A stretch of DNA of 64,000 bases from Acidobacteriota bacterium (GTDB lineage Bacteria > Acidobacteriota > Thermoanaerobaculia > Multivoradales > Multivoraceae). The DNA is taken from the NCBI GenBank assembly GCA_026707545.1, contig JAPOWR010000001.1:2996630-3060629 (forward strand). Direction: 5' to 3'. Below, in pieces: positions 17,198 through 26,109 of the stretch. The notes beneath the pieces were generated by a model that saw only the letters and a list, made by a program, of their open reading frames with translations, had not been told where the DNA came from and did no database searches. Positions within the stretch are counted from its first letter, which is position 1; every line of letters begins with the position of its first letter. The position numbers and the translations under genes were made by a program.

Positions 17198-18894
17198 TCT
17201 TCTCTGGGAAGCCGACCCTTCTCTTCGAGTTCCTGGCAGTTGATGCAGTAGGAAGCCCACGGAACCGCTTCGAGCCGCGCGCGGCCGACGTCGGCGTTGC
17301 AGTGGACGCAGACCCCGAAGCTGCCATCGTCGAGACGGATCGTCGCTTCCTCGATCCTCTCGAGCAGAATGCCGTCGCTGTCGGAGAGCGAGAAGTTCAA
17401 CTCCCGGCTGTAGGCGTGATTCGCGCGGTCGACGAGGTCCTCCGAGCCTTCACCGGTCGTCGCCTTCAGGCCCGCATGCAGATCGCGGTTGTACCGGCCG
17501 AAGAGCTCCCGCCGCTTCTCCTCCAGGCGCTCCCGCACCCGGTCGATATCGATGTCGGCGGTCTTTCGCCGAGAGCTTGTGTGACCGTCGCCGGCCCGCT
17601 CTGGTCTGAGAAGCAGTGTCGGCGCCTTCCTCGGAGGCGCTTTCGTCCGGGCCGCCTTCTTTCTGGCCAGGCGCTGCTTCGCCGCAAAATCGGGTGCGGC
17701 TTCCTTTTCGGCAGTCTCCTGAGCGGCCGTCTTCTCGGCCTCCTCTTGAGCTTTCTTCGCCTCCGCCTCCGCCCGGGCCTTTACTAAGCGCTTCTCGGCA
17801 GCGGCGGAAGCCCGCTCGGCCTCCCGGGCAGCGGCCTTCGCCTCAGCCGCCGCCTTGGCGGCCTTCTCATGCGCGGCCGTCCGCGAGGTCGACGTACGCG
17901 CCGCCTTCCGCGCCGCCACGCCCTTGGCCGCGGAGTCCTTGACCGCAGTCTGGGCTGCCGTCTTGCGATCGGCCGCAACCTTCGCTGCCTTCTGGGCGGC
18001 GGTCCCCGTCGTCGCGGCAAGCCTCGTCGACTGTGCGGCTTCCTTCTTCCTTGCAGCCGCTTCCTGCCGTCCCCTGGCCGCGGCCTCTGCCGCGCTCACG
18101 GCCTTGCGTTCCGCCCGCGTCGCCAGGGTTCGACTCGCTACCGCTTCGCGAACGGCCTTCTTCGAGGCTTCCTTCTCCTCTCGCGCAGCGACTACGGCCA
18201 TATCGGCAGCCACGCGCTCGGCGGCCTCGGTCTTCCGGGCTTCCTCGAGCGCCGCGCCGCGCTTCGCGGCCTCCCCAGCCGCCTTCTCCGCGGCCGCGGC
18301 CTTGGCCGCCGCGTCACGATCCGCCCGCTTCGCCGCCGCCTCCGCCGAGCGCAGGGCCTTCGTCGCTTCCCTGGCGGACCGGGACAACTCGACGGCCTTG
18401 CGGGCGGCCGCTTCGTCCGCCGCCTTACGCACCTCGGCCTCGCGCTCGGCCTTCCGAGCCGCCGCGGCCGCGGCCTTCCTTTCCTGCACCGCCTGCTGCG
18501 CGGCCGCCTTTCGAACCTCGACGATCTGGGCGGCCTTCTCGGCGGCCGTCCTGCCGGAAGTCGCCGCCCTCTCCGCCTTCCTCGCCGCGACCCGACGTTC
18601 GGTCGCCGCCTTGGCCGCAGACGCGGCAGACGCCTTCCTGGTCTCCGTCACCTTCTCCGCTCTGGCGGCAGCGGCCGACAACGACTTCGCCTCACGTGCC
18701 GCCTGCTGAGCCGCTGCCTTCTTCTCGGCTGCGGCCTTCGCGGTGCGCTCGGCTGCGGCTACCTTGCGTGCCGCCTCGGCGGCAGCCTTCCTGGCCGCGA
18801 CCTCCTCGGCTTCAAGCGGGCGAGCCTTGACGGCGGCCTGGTCCTTGCTGTCGTCTGCTCCGCCGCTCTTGGCGCTCTCGTCCGCGCTTGCCAC
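17194..18894 (-). CDS. Ala/Lys/Arg-rich helical protein with C-terminal DksA/TraR zinc finger
   Basis: 566 residues from a GTG preceded by GAGGGGAAAAGAA; another GTG 15 bases upstream is possible but has a poorer site. Residues 20-400 are almost only Ala, Lys, Arg, Glu and a few Thr/Ser, in a helix-forming register with no perfect repeat, like TolA stems or histone-H1-like tails. Residues 402-440 are a basic proline-containing linker. The last 120 residues are a DksA/TraR module: RVRERLEEKRRELFGRYNRD, then a helical hairpin and a zinc finger with Cys529, Cys532, Cys550 and Cys553 (C-x2-C-x17-C-x2-C) and CINCQELEE at the end. DksA proteins bind the RNA polymerase secondary channel and act with ppGpp. 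The long stem is unusual and could bind nucleic acid. First gene of an operon with the HolA-like protein and Fpg. Confidence 0.8.
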   Translation of the reverse strand: MASADESAKSGGADDSKDQAAVKARPLEAEEVAARKAAAEAARKVAAAERTAKAAAEKKAAAQQAAREAKSLSAAAARAEKVTETRKASAASAAKAATERRVAARKAERAATSGRTAAEKAAQIVEVRKAAAQQAVQERKAAAAAARKAEREAEVRKAADEAAARKAVELSRSAREATKALRSAEAAAKRADRDAAAKAAAAEKAAGEAAKRGAALEEARKTEAAERVAADMAVVAAREEKEASKKAVREAVASRTLATRAERKAVSAAEAAARGRQEAAARKKEAAQSTRLAATTGTAAQKAAKVAADRKTAAQTAVKDSAAKGVAARKAARTSTSRTAAHEKAAKAAAEAKAAAREAERASAAAEKRLVKARAEAEAKKAQEEAEKTAAQETAEKEAAPDFAAKQRLARKKAARTKAPPRKAPTLLLRPERAGDGHTSSRRKTADIDIDRVRERLEEKRRELFGRYNRDLHAGLKATTGEGSEDLVDRANHAYSRELNFSLSDSDGILLERIEEATIRLDDGSFGVCVHCNADVGRARLEAVPWASYCINCQELEEKGRLPREE

Positions 18895-18914
18895 TTCTTT
18901 TCCCCTCACGCGGC

Positions 18915-19388
18915 TCAGTGAAACGGGCGCCGATGATAGTTGATTCCCTCGAGGATGGTGCAAGAGCGGTAGATCTGCTCGAAAACGGTCAATCGTGCGA
19001 GTTCGTGAGGGAGCGTCAGGGGCCCGAGAGAGAGGCGGAAACGAGACGACTTCAGAAGGTCGTGGTCGAGACCCAGATCGGATCCCACGATCCACGCGAC
19101 CGGCCGCCGCCACTCGGTACGCAGCCTCCCGATCTCCGTCGCGAGGGCTTCGGAGCTCAGGTTCCGTCCCTTCCGGTCGAGACACACGGTCCACGCCTCG
19201 GGGGGCAGCGCGGCCCGGATCGCCTTACCCTCGAGCCGGAGACGGGTCCGATCGTCCCCGCGCGCCGGACGCACCACCTTCTCCCTCACCGGAACGAACT
19301 TCCCGATCCGGCGGCGGTAGTCGGCGCAAAGAGCCTCCCAGGGCTCACGCCGGCGACCGACCCAGACGACGACGATCTCGAACGCCAC
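18915..19388 (-). CDS. rlmH: 23S rRNA (pseudouridine1915-N3)-methyltransferase
   Basis: 157 residues, as expected for this SPOUT-class enzyme (E. coli 155), which methylates pseudouridine 1915 in helix 69 of 23S rRNA on assembled ribosomes. Visible family motifs: VCLDRKGRNLSSEALA, the SAM-knot strand AWIVGSDLGL (usually IGGPxG; the second Gly-Pro is replaced by Ser-Asp), and the C-terminal knot LTLPHELARLTVFEQIYR ending in NYHR. GTG was chosen because family members begin a few residues before the first strand (here EIVVVWVG). Upstream is the divergent hydrolase-fold gene; downstream, after 20 bases, comes the DksA-domain gene on the same strand. Confidence 0.92.
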   Translation of the reverse strand: MAFEIVVVWVGRRREPWEALCADYRRRIGKFVPVREKVVRPARGDDRTRLRLEGKAIRAALPPEAWTVCLDRKGRNLSSEALATEIGRLRTEWRRPVAWIVGSDLGLDHDLLKSSRFRLSLGPLTLPHELARLTVFEQIYRSCTILEGINYHRRPFH

Positions 19389-19431
19389 GGGCGGATTATG
19401 CACACCACGGGCGCTGTTATTGTCCGCGGTC

Positions 19432-20436
19432 ATGGCACGGTCCGCCGATGAGGAACTGAAGCGGCTTCGAAGACGCCGAGTGACCCGCGGCCTGATTCTC
19501 GGCGGCGTGGCGTTAGGGGCGCCCGCCGTGATCAACGCGGTGGTCGCGCGCCGGGCTGCGCGGCTCCCGCGGCCCCGCTGGGGCTCCACCCGGCACGTCG
19601 AGATCGACGGCAGCCGGCTTGCCTTCGTCCACATCCCCCGGTCACGCCGGGAATCGGCGCCGCCGATGGTGCTGCTTCACACCTTCGGGCCCGGCCACAC
19701 CGGACTGCTCTGGCGGGAAGCGGCGGAGCGCCTCGCTCGCGGCCACGACTGCTTCGTACCCGACTGGCTCGGCTGGGGCGACTCGGAGCGCAAGGCTCAG
19801 CGCTACACCGCCAGGATCTACATCGACGTGCTCGACCGCTTTCTCGAAGAGGTCGTCGGCGAACCCGCGGTGGTCGTCGCGCCGCACCGCGCCGCCGCCT
19901 ACGCCGTTCAGGTCGCCCTGGACGCGCCCGAACGGGTCGCCGCCCTCGCGCTCGTAGCGCCCCAGGGACTGGGTGCCGAGGACCGCGGCGACCCCGTGCT
20001 CCATGCGCTCCTGCGAGCGCCCCTCCTCGGCACGTCGGCACTCAACATGGTGACCGGCGAGCGGGCGCTTGAGAATCACCTGCGCCGCGAGACGATGTTC
20101 GGGGCCGAGGGACTCGGCGAAGAGGTCGTCGAGGCGATGTACCGCGCCAGTCACCTGCCCGGCGCCAGCCACGCCCTGATCGACAGCCTCTGCGGTCGGC
20201 TCGGTCATCAACTCGAGGCCGGTTTCGGCGGCAAGGTCCAGCAGCCCTTGTGGCTCGCCTGGGGCCGTCAAGCCACGCATCCGGCGCTCGAGACGGCCGA
20301 TCTCTGGCTCCAGGAGATGCCGAAGGCCGACCTGGAGGTCTTCGACGGCTGCCGCAATCTGCCCCACGTCGAACGGCCGGCCAAGTTCGCGGCGGCGCTT
20401 ACGGCGTTCATCGAGCGCCAGCGTTTCGCCGCCTGA
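19432..20436 (+). CDS. Membrane-anchored alpha/beta-hydrolase-fold protein lacking the nucleophile
   Basis: 334 residues. An arginine-rich N-terminus (RLRRRR) followed by a hydrophobic stretch at about 18-38 suggests a membrane anchor. The rest follows the alpha/beta hydrolase fold: MVLLHTFGPGHTGLLWREAAERLA, FVPDWLGWGDSERK, and a C-terminal LPHVERPAKFAAALTAFI. At the nucleophile elbow, where active members have G-x-S-x-G, the sequence is A150-P-H152-R-A, so Ser is replaced by His. The usual Asp in the strand after it is also missing (LAWGRQATHP). The candidate catalytic His in LPHVE is kept. It may be a non-catalytic binding protein. ATG chosen over an in-frame TTG 12 bases upstream. It precedes ileS by 41 bases. 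Confidence 0.75.
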   Translation: MARSADEELKRLRRRRVTRGLILGGVALGAPAVINAVVARRAARLPRPRWGSTRHVEIDGSRLAFVHIPRSRRESAPPMVLLHTFGPGHTGLLWREAAERLARGHDCFVPDWLGWGDSERKAQRYTARIYIDVLDRFLEEVVGEPAVVVAPHRAAAYAVQVALDAPERVAALALVAPQGLGAEDRGDPVLHALLRAPLLGTSALNMVTGERALENHLRRETMFGAEGLGEEVVEAMYRASHLPGASHALIDSLCGRLGHQLEAGFGGKVQQPLWLAWGRQATHPALETADLWLQEMPKADLEVFDGCRNLPHVERPAKFAAALTAFIERQRFAA

Positions 20437-20477
20437 TCGGGGCGGCCACGCCGACTCCCCGAGAGCGCCCGCTCGCC

Positions 20478-23400
20478 GTGTCCAGGGACGCCGCTTTCCC
20501 GTCCGTTCCGGGCGGCTACCCGTTTCCACGACTCGAGCAGGAGACGCTGGAGTTCTGGCGGCGCGAGAAGGTGTTCGAGGCCTCCCTGGCGGCCGGCGAC
20601 GACGACGGGCGCGAGTTCTCGTTCTACGAAGGCCCGCCGACCGCCAACAACGTGCCCCACGTCGGCCATGTGGTCACCCGCGTCGTCAAGGACCTCTACC
20701 CGCGGTTTCGGACGATGACCGGGCGGCGCGTGCCGCGCAAGGGCGGTTGGGACACGCACGGCCTGCCGGTGGAGATCGAGGTCGAGAAACAGCTCGGGTT
20801 CTCCGGCAAGCAGCAAATCGAGGACTACGGCATCCAGAAGTTCAATAGCGCCTGCCTCGAGAGCGTCAGCACCTACGAGCGCCAGTGGCGGAGGATGACC
20901 GAGCGCGTCGGCTACTGGCTCGACATGGACGGCGCCTACCTCACCTACACGAATACCTACATCGAGTCGGTGTGGTGGGCGCTCGCTGAACTCTGGCGTC
21001 AGGACCTCCTGTACGAGGGCCGCAAGATCCAGCCCTACTGCGCCCGCTGCGGCACCACCCTGTCGAGCCACGAGGTGGCCCAGAACTACCGCGACACGGA
21101 GGACCCCTCGATCTGGGTCCGCTTCCCGCTGCGGCCGGGGCAGACGGTCGCCACGATCGGCGACGGGGAAGACGGCGGCCCCGCCTTCAGCACCGACCGG
21201 CCGATCGACATCGTCGCCTGGACGACGACGCCCTGGACGCTGCTCTCCCACGCCGGCATCGCGCTGCATCCCGAGCTGACCTACCGAGCGGTCGCCGATC
21301 CGACCGACCCGGAGCGGCTCCTGCTGATCGCCGAAGATCTCGAGCGCCCGGTTCCCGTGCTCGTGCCCGGCGAGGGCAAGCCGAACCGCCTCGACCTGCG
21401 CGAAGCCGCGACCGTGAGCCGCTTCTCCGGGAGGGCCCTGGAGGGCCTGCTCTACGACCGGCCGTTCGCCGTCGAACCGAGCCGCTCGTACCGGCCCGCC
21501 GAGGTGTCGGACGCAACCGGATTCCGCATCGTGCTCGGCGACTACGTCACCCTGGCCGAGGGCACCGGGGCGGTCCACACCGCGCCGCTGTTCGGCGAGG
21601 ACGACCAGCGCACCGGCCGTGAGTACGGCCTGCCGGAGCTGCAGGCCGTCGACGCGGAGGGCAAGGTCGCGCTCGACGCGGAAGGAAGTTCTAGCGATTC
21701 CTCCATCCGGAGCCTGATCGACGAGATCAACGGCGCCTGGTTCAAGGACGCCGACCCGCGCATCGTGCGCTCGCTGCGCCAGCGCGGCCGCCTGCTCCAC
21801 GGCGAACGGCACAGCCACAGCTACCCCTTCTGCTGGCGCTGCGACCAGCCACTCCTCTACTACGCGACGACGAGCTGGTTCGTTCGCACCACGGCGGCCC
21901 GCGACCGGTTGATCGAGAAGAACCGCCAGGTCCGCTGGCACCCGGAGCACGTGGGCGAGGGACGCTTCGGCGATTGGCTCGAGAACGTGGTCGACTGGGC
22001 GCTGTCCCGGAGCCGCTACTGGGGGACGCCACTGCCGGTCTGGAAGTGCGGCGACTGCGCCGAGACGGAGGTAGTCGGTTCCTTCGAGGAACTCTTCCGG
22101 CGAACCGGGCGGGCCTTGCCGGACGACCCGTACGATCGCGCGCTGTTCGACCCCCACCGGCCCTTCATCGACGACGATTTCCACTGGTCCTGCTCCGCCG
22201 GCGGCTGTTCCGGCTCCATGCGCCGCGTCCCGTTCGTCATCGACGCCTGGTTCGATTCCGGCTCCATGCCGTTCGCGCAGTACCACTACCCGTTCGAGAA
22301 CCGGGAGACCTTCCGCGCCCGCTTCCCCGCCGACTTCATCTCCGAAGCCGTGGACCAGACCCGGGGCTGGTTCTACACCCTGCACGTCCTCGGCTGCCTG
22401 CTGTTCGACAGTCCCGCCTACCGCAACTGCATCGTCCTCGGTCACGTCAACGATGAGAACGGCCGCAAGATGTCCAAGCGCCTCGGCAACGTCGTCGAGC
22501 CGATGGAGGTGCTCGCCGAGACCGGCGCCGACGCTCTGCGGTGGTACTTCTGCGTCAACAACCCCGAGCAGCCGTCCCGTTTCTCGGCCCGCCTGGTCCG
22601 GGAGGCGGCCCAGACCTTCATGCTGCCCCTGTGGAACGCGCTGTCCTTCTTTGTCATCTACGCCAACCTCGATGGCTGGAGGCCGGGCCGGGCCGAGATC
22701 CCCTTCGCCGGCCGCGGCCCGCTCGACCGCTGGATCCTGCTCCGGCTCTACCGGCTCATCGGCACGACGACTCGGCATCTGCGCGGCTACCGCACCGCCC
22801 CGGCGGCGCGCGGCATCGAGACCTTCCTCGACGAGCTGACGAACTGGTACATCCGCCGCAGCCGCGACCGGTTCTGGGCGCCGAACGACGAATCGGGCGC
22901 CGGCCAGGGCACCGGGAAGGAGAGCGCCTATCAGACGCTCTTCGAAGTCCTGACCACGCTGCGCCTGCTGATCGCCCCCTTCGTACCGTTCGTCGCCGAG
23001 GAACTCCACCGGCGGCTGATGTCGACCCAGGGCCTCGGCGCGGTCAGTTGCCACCTCGAGTCGTGGCCTGAGCCTCCCGCCGATCGCGCCGACGAGCGGC
23101 TCGAGGCAGCGATGGCGACTGTCCTCCAGGTGGCCCGCAACGGCCGTTCAGCGCGCAACGCGAACGGGATCAGGATCCGCCAGCCGCTCCGCTCCGTCAC
23201 CCTGGTGAGCGCCGATCCGAAGCTCGAAGCCCTGGTCGAGCCCTACGCCGATCTGGTCGCGGACGAACTGAACGTACACCAGGTCGGCTGGGCCGCCGAC
23301 AGTTCCGAGTACGTCTCGTTCGACGTCGTGCCGCACTACCCGAAGTGCGGTCCCCGGTTCGGTCGGGCCATGCCGGCGGTGCGGGCCGCTCTCGCCGCCC

Positions 23401-23852
23401 GGAACGGCGCCGACCTGAAGCGGGAGCTCGACGAGTCCGGCCGCATCGCCATCGAGCTCGACGGCGACATGGAGTACCTGGAGCCGGACGAGGTCGAGGT
23501 GCGGCTCGAAGAGCGGCCCGGGATTGCCGTTCACGGCGACAGCGAGCTGCTGGTCGCCCTCGATGTCGACCTCGACGACGCCCTGATCGCCGAGGGGTTT
23601 GCCCGTGAGGTCGTCCACCGGGTCCAGAACCGGCGACGCGCCGCGGACCTCGACTACGCCGACCGCATCGCCGTCCGCTACCGGGCGAACGAGCAGATCG
23701 AACGGGCCATCGACGCGCACCGGGACTGGATCCGCGGTGAAACCCTGGCCGTCACGTTCCAGGCCGCGAGCGACGACGGCCGGGAAGGCCTGGAGGAGGC
23801 TCCCATCGAGGGGCAGGCGTTCGCTCTCGCGATCGAAGTACAGCCCCACTGA
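20478..23852 (+). CDS. ileS: Isoleucyl-tRNA synthetase, IleS2-like
   Basis: 1124 residues from GTG. Charges tRNA-Ile. Class I signatures are PHVGH (HIGH motif, about residue 65) and KMSKRLGN (KMSKS motif). GGWDTHGLPVE and the absence of a C-terminal zinc finger (the chain ends in FALAIEVQPH) match the eukaryote-like IleS2 branch rather than standard bacterial IleS1, which has GWDCHGLP and a C-terminal zinc ribbon. The CP1 editing domain is present (around 200-420, with TTPWTLLSHAG). Extra cysteine pairs occur (CARCG, CGDC, CSAGGC). IleS2 enzymes are known for low mupirocin sensitivity. No ileS1 gene is in the window. It follows the degenerate hydrolase gene and precedes the phosphohexomutase gene by 19 bases. 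Confidence 0.95.
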   Translation: MSRDAAFPSVPGGYPFPRLEQETLEFWRREKVFEASLAAGDDDGREFSFYEGPPTANNVPHVGHVVTRVVKDLYPRFRTMTGRRVPRKGGWDTHGLPVEIEVEKQLGFSGKQQIEDYGIQKFNSACLESVSTYERQWRRMTERVGYWLDMDGAYLTYTNTYIESVWWALAELWRQDLLYEGRKIQPYCARCGTTLSSHEVAQNYRDTEDPSIWVRFPLRPGQTVATIGDGEDGGPAFSTDRPIDIVAWTTTPWTLLSHAGIALHPELTYRAVADPTDPERLLLIAEDLERPVPVLVPGEGKPNRLDLREAATVSRFSGRALEGLLYDRPFAVEPSRSYRPAEVSDATGFRIVLGDYVTLAEGTGAVHTAPLFGEDDQRTGREYGLPELQAVDAEGKVALDAEGSSSDSSIRSLIDEINGAWFKDADPRIVRSLRQRGRLLHGERHSHSYPFCWRCDQPLLYYATTSWFVRTTAARDRLIEKNRQVRWHPEHVGEGRFGDWLENVVDWALSRSRYWGTPLPVWKCGDCAETEVVGSFEELFRRTGRALPDDPYDRALFDPHRPFIDDDFHWSCSAGGCSGSMRRVPFVIDAWFDSGSMPFAQYHYPFENRETFRARFPADFISEAVDQTRGWFYTLHVLGCLLFDSPAYRNCIVLGHVNDENGRKMSKRLGNVVEPMEVLAETGADALRWYFCVNNPEQPSRFSARLVREAAQTFMLPLWNALSFFVIYANLDGWRPGRAEIPFAGRGPLDRWILLRLYRLIGTTTRHLRGYRTAPAARGIETFLDELTNWYIRRSRDRFWAPNDESGAGQGTGKESAYQTLFEVLTTLRLLIAPFVPFVAEELHRRLMSTQGLGAVSCHLESWPEPPADRADERLEAAMATVLQVARNGRSARNANGIRIRQPLRSVTLVSADPKLEALVEPYADLVADELNVHQVGWAADSSEYVSFDVVPHYPKCGPRFGRAMPAVRAALAARNGADLKRELDESGRIAIELDGDMEYLEPDEVEVRLEERPGIAVHGDSELLVALDVDLDDALIAEGFAREVVHRVQNRRRAADLDYADRIAVRYRANEQIERAIDAHRDWIRGETLAVTFQAASDDGREGLEEAPIEGQAFALAIEVQPH

Positions 23853-23871
23853 GCGAGCCCGGAGAGAACGA

Positions 23872-25254
23872 GTGGCAGGAATCTTCAAGGCCTACGACGT
23901 GCGCGGCCTCTATCCGGGACAGTTGAATGAGGAGCTCACGCGCCGGATCGGGATGGCGTTCGGTCACCTGGTCGAACTCGAAGGCGACCAGGGTGCGGCC
24001 CGCCCCCGCACGGTCGTCGTCAGCCGCGACATGCGCTCGCACAGCGTGCCGCTTTCCGCCGCGCTCTGCGACGGCCTGACCGCGGCCGGCCTCGATGTCG
24101 TCGATATCGGCCTTGCCACTACGCCGATGAACTACTTCGCCACCGGCAGGTTGGGCACGGCGGGCGGCATCCAGGTCACGGCCAGCCACAACGGCGCCGA
24201 GTACAACGGCCTGAAGTTCAGCCTCGCGGGCGCCGTGCCGGTGTCGGGAGACCACGGCATCCCGATCATCGAAGAGCACGCCCTCGGCGAGGAACCGGCG
24301 CCGGCCGCGGCACCCGGAAGGGTCGAGTCGAGGAGCATCGAGGCGGAGTACGGCGAGTACGTGCTCTCCTTTCTCGACCGCTCGTTCGAGTCGGGAGGCG
24401 GCCCGAAGCTGCGGCTGGCTGCCGACGCCGCCAACGGAATGGGCACGATCTACCGGCCCCTGCTCGAGGCCTGCGGCGTTGAGCTGCTGCCGCTCTACTT
24501 CGAGCTGGACGGCACCTTCCCGAACCACGAGGCGAACCCGCTGCTGCCCGAGAATCTCCGCGACCTGAGCGATCTGGTCACAAGCAGCCGCGCCGACCTC
24601 GGCGTCAGCTTCGACGGCGACGGCGACCGCGCCGCCTTCGTGGACGAACTCGGCGAGCCGATCGGATCCGACCTGATCACCGCCCTGATCGCCGGCCAGA
24701 TGCTGGAGCGGGAGCCCGGCGGCACCGTGATCCACGACATCAGATCCTCCCGGGCGGTGCCCGAGTACATCCGCGAGCACGGCGGCACGCCCCTGCCGGA
24801 ACGGGTCGGCCACTCCTTCGTCAAGGCCACGATGCGCCGCACCGGCGCCATCTTCGGCGGCGAGCTCGCCGGCCACTACTACTTCCGCCAGAACTACTGC
24901 GCCGACAGTTCGATCCTCGCCGTCGTCGCCGTCCTCAACCTGCTCCGCCGCTCCGACCAGACGCTCTCCGAGATCACGGCGCCGCTTCGCCGTTACGCGA
25001 AGAGCGCCGAGATCAACTTCGAGGTCGAGGACAAGGACGCCGCCATGGCGGCACTCGTCGAGCGCTACGCCGAACGTCAGGGCGGCACCCTCGACCGCCT
25101 CGACGGGATCCGCATCGACTTCGACGACTGGTGGTTCAACGTCCGCCCGTCGAACACCGAACCGCTGCTACGCCTCGTCCTCGAAGCGACGACGCCGGAA
25201 CAACTCGCCATGCGGCAGGCCGAACTGACGGAGCAGCTAGGCGACCCGATCTAG
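23872..25254 (+). CDS. Phosphomannomutase/phosphoglucomutase
   Basis: 460 residues from GTG. Alpha-D-phosphohexomutase with all four family landmarks: the phosphoserine loop TASHN (Ser105), the metal loop DGDGD (248-252), the sugar-specificity loop GGELAGHYYF, and the phosphate-binding loop RPSNTEPLLRL near the C-terminus. GGELAGH-type specificity loops occur in bifunctional PMM/PGM enzymes. It would convert mannose-6-P or glucose-6-P to the 1-phosphate for nucleotide-sugar synthesis, feeding the GDP- and dTDP-sugar enzymes elsewhere in the window. The GTG lies behind GGAGAGAA. The 3' end is convergent with the zinc-peptidase gene, leaving 3 bases. Confidence 0.92.
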   Translation: MAGIFKAYDVRGLYPGQLNEELTRRIGMAFGHLVELEGDQGAARPRTVVVSRDMRSHSVPLSAALCDGLTAAGLDVVDIGLATTPMNYFATGRLGTAGGIQVTASHNGAEYNGLKFSLAGAVPVSGDHGIPIIEEHALGEEPAPAAAPGRVESRSIEAEYGEYVLSFLDRSFESGGGPKLRLAADAANGMGTIYRPLLEACGVELLPLYFELDGTFPNHEANPLLPENLRDLSDLVTSSRADLGVSFDGDGDRAAFVDELGEPIGSDLITALIAGQMLEREPGGTVIHDIRSSRAVPEYIREHGGTPLPERVGHSFVKATMRRTGAIFGGELAGHYYFRQNYCADSSILAVVAVLNLLRRSDQTLSEITAPLRRYAKSAEINFEVEDKDAAMAALVERYAERQGGTLDRLDGIRIDFDDWWFNVRPSNTEPLLRLVLEATTPEQLAMRQAELTEQLGDPI

Positions 25255-25257
25255 GAC

Positions 25258-25947
25258 TTAGTCCCGGCCCCCGAGGAAACCGGCTCGCATCAGGAAGTAG
25301 AGCAGCGTGAGCAGCGAAGCCACGGCTGCAGCGACGTAGGTCATGGCCGCCGCGTTGAGCACGCGGTCCATTCCCACGCGTTCGGTCTGCAGGATCAAAC
25401 CCTGCTCCACAGCGAGGCGCTTCGCCCGCGCAGTGGCGTCGAACTCCACCGGCAGGGTGACGAGCTGAAACAGAACGACCGCGGAGAAGAGAACCGCGCC
25501 GAACAGCACCATGTTCGGTGCACCCATGAAAAGGCCAAGGAACATGACGATGTAGCCCAGGTTGCTGCCGATCCCGGCCATCGGCACGAGAGTCGATCGC
25601 AGCCACAGGGGCGCGTAGTTCTTCGCGTGCTGAATCGCGTGCCCCGCCTCGTGACAGGCGATGCCGATCGCGGCCACGGAGTTCGAGCCGTAGACCTGTT
25701 CCGACAGGGCGAGCTTCTTGGTCACCGGGTTGTAGTGGTCGGAAAGCCGGCCACGGGTCGCGACGACCTGCACGTCCGAGATACCCGCGTAGGCGAGCAG
25801 GCGCTGCGCCGCCTGGGCCCCGGTCATCCCGGTCACCGAGCGCACCTTGGAGTACTTGTTGAACGCTCTCTTGACCCGGAAGCTGGCCCACAGCGACAGC
25901 AGCAGGCCCGGCGCCAGGAAGACGAAGTACATGGGATCGAAGATCAT
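25258..25947 (-). CDS. Membrane zinc metallopeptidase, YugP family
   Basis: 229 residues. An integral membrane protein with a helix at about 5-22, two or three helices around 115-165, and one near the C-terminus. The zinc-binding HEAGH motif is at residues 99-103 (IACHEAGHAIQHAKNYAPL). The conserved block LSDHYNPVTKKLALSEQVYGSNSVAAIGIACHEAGHA is the signature of the YugP/Zn_peptidase_2 family; a further family region is LPVEFDATARAKRL. Physiological substrates are unknown in most species. ATG start; single-gene unit flanked by a convergent and a divergent gene. Length is typical. Confidence 0.9.
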   Translation of the reverse strand: MIFDPMYFVFLAPGLLLSLWASFRVKRAFNKYSKVRSVTGMTGAQAAQRLLAYAGISDVQVVATRGRLSDHYNPVTKKLALSEQVYGSNSVAAIGIACHEAGHAIQHAKNYAPLWLRSTLVPMAGIGSNLGYIVMFLGLFMGAPNMVLFGAVLFSAVVLFQLVTLPVEFDATARAKRLAVEQGLILQTERVGMDRVLNAAAMTYVAAAVASLLTLLYFLMRAGFLGGRD

Positions 25948-26109
25948 CGAGCGGACTCCTTGATGAGTGTCCGAACTGAGTTACGGGCCGTGGAGGGCAG
26001 TGTTTCGCGAGGTGTCCAAGCGACCCGGCACCGCTACAGGGCTGCGCGAAGGTCAATCCGGCGCGGACAGAAGTATATTCCGCGCTGCCTCTAACCAACC
26101 GCCAGACGC

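Noticed and set aside
17740..18880. Possible tandem DNA repeat or microsatellite
   Set aside because: The Ala/Lys/Arg/Glu region looks repetitive in protein, but the bases show no constant period or perfect unit.
17855..18921. Plus-strand open frames rich in Ala, Ser, Arg and Leu opposite the Ala/Lys-rich stem
   Set aside because: They mirror the low-complexity stem of the DksA-type gene. The minus-strand frame continues into a perfect zinc-finger domain, so it is the real one.
20268..23054. A 928-codon open frame on the minus strand opposite ileS
   Set aside because: It lies wholly across a clear isoleucyl-tRNA synthetase and gives a composition typical of antisense reading of GC-rich codons, with no family motifs.
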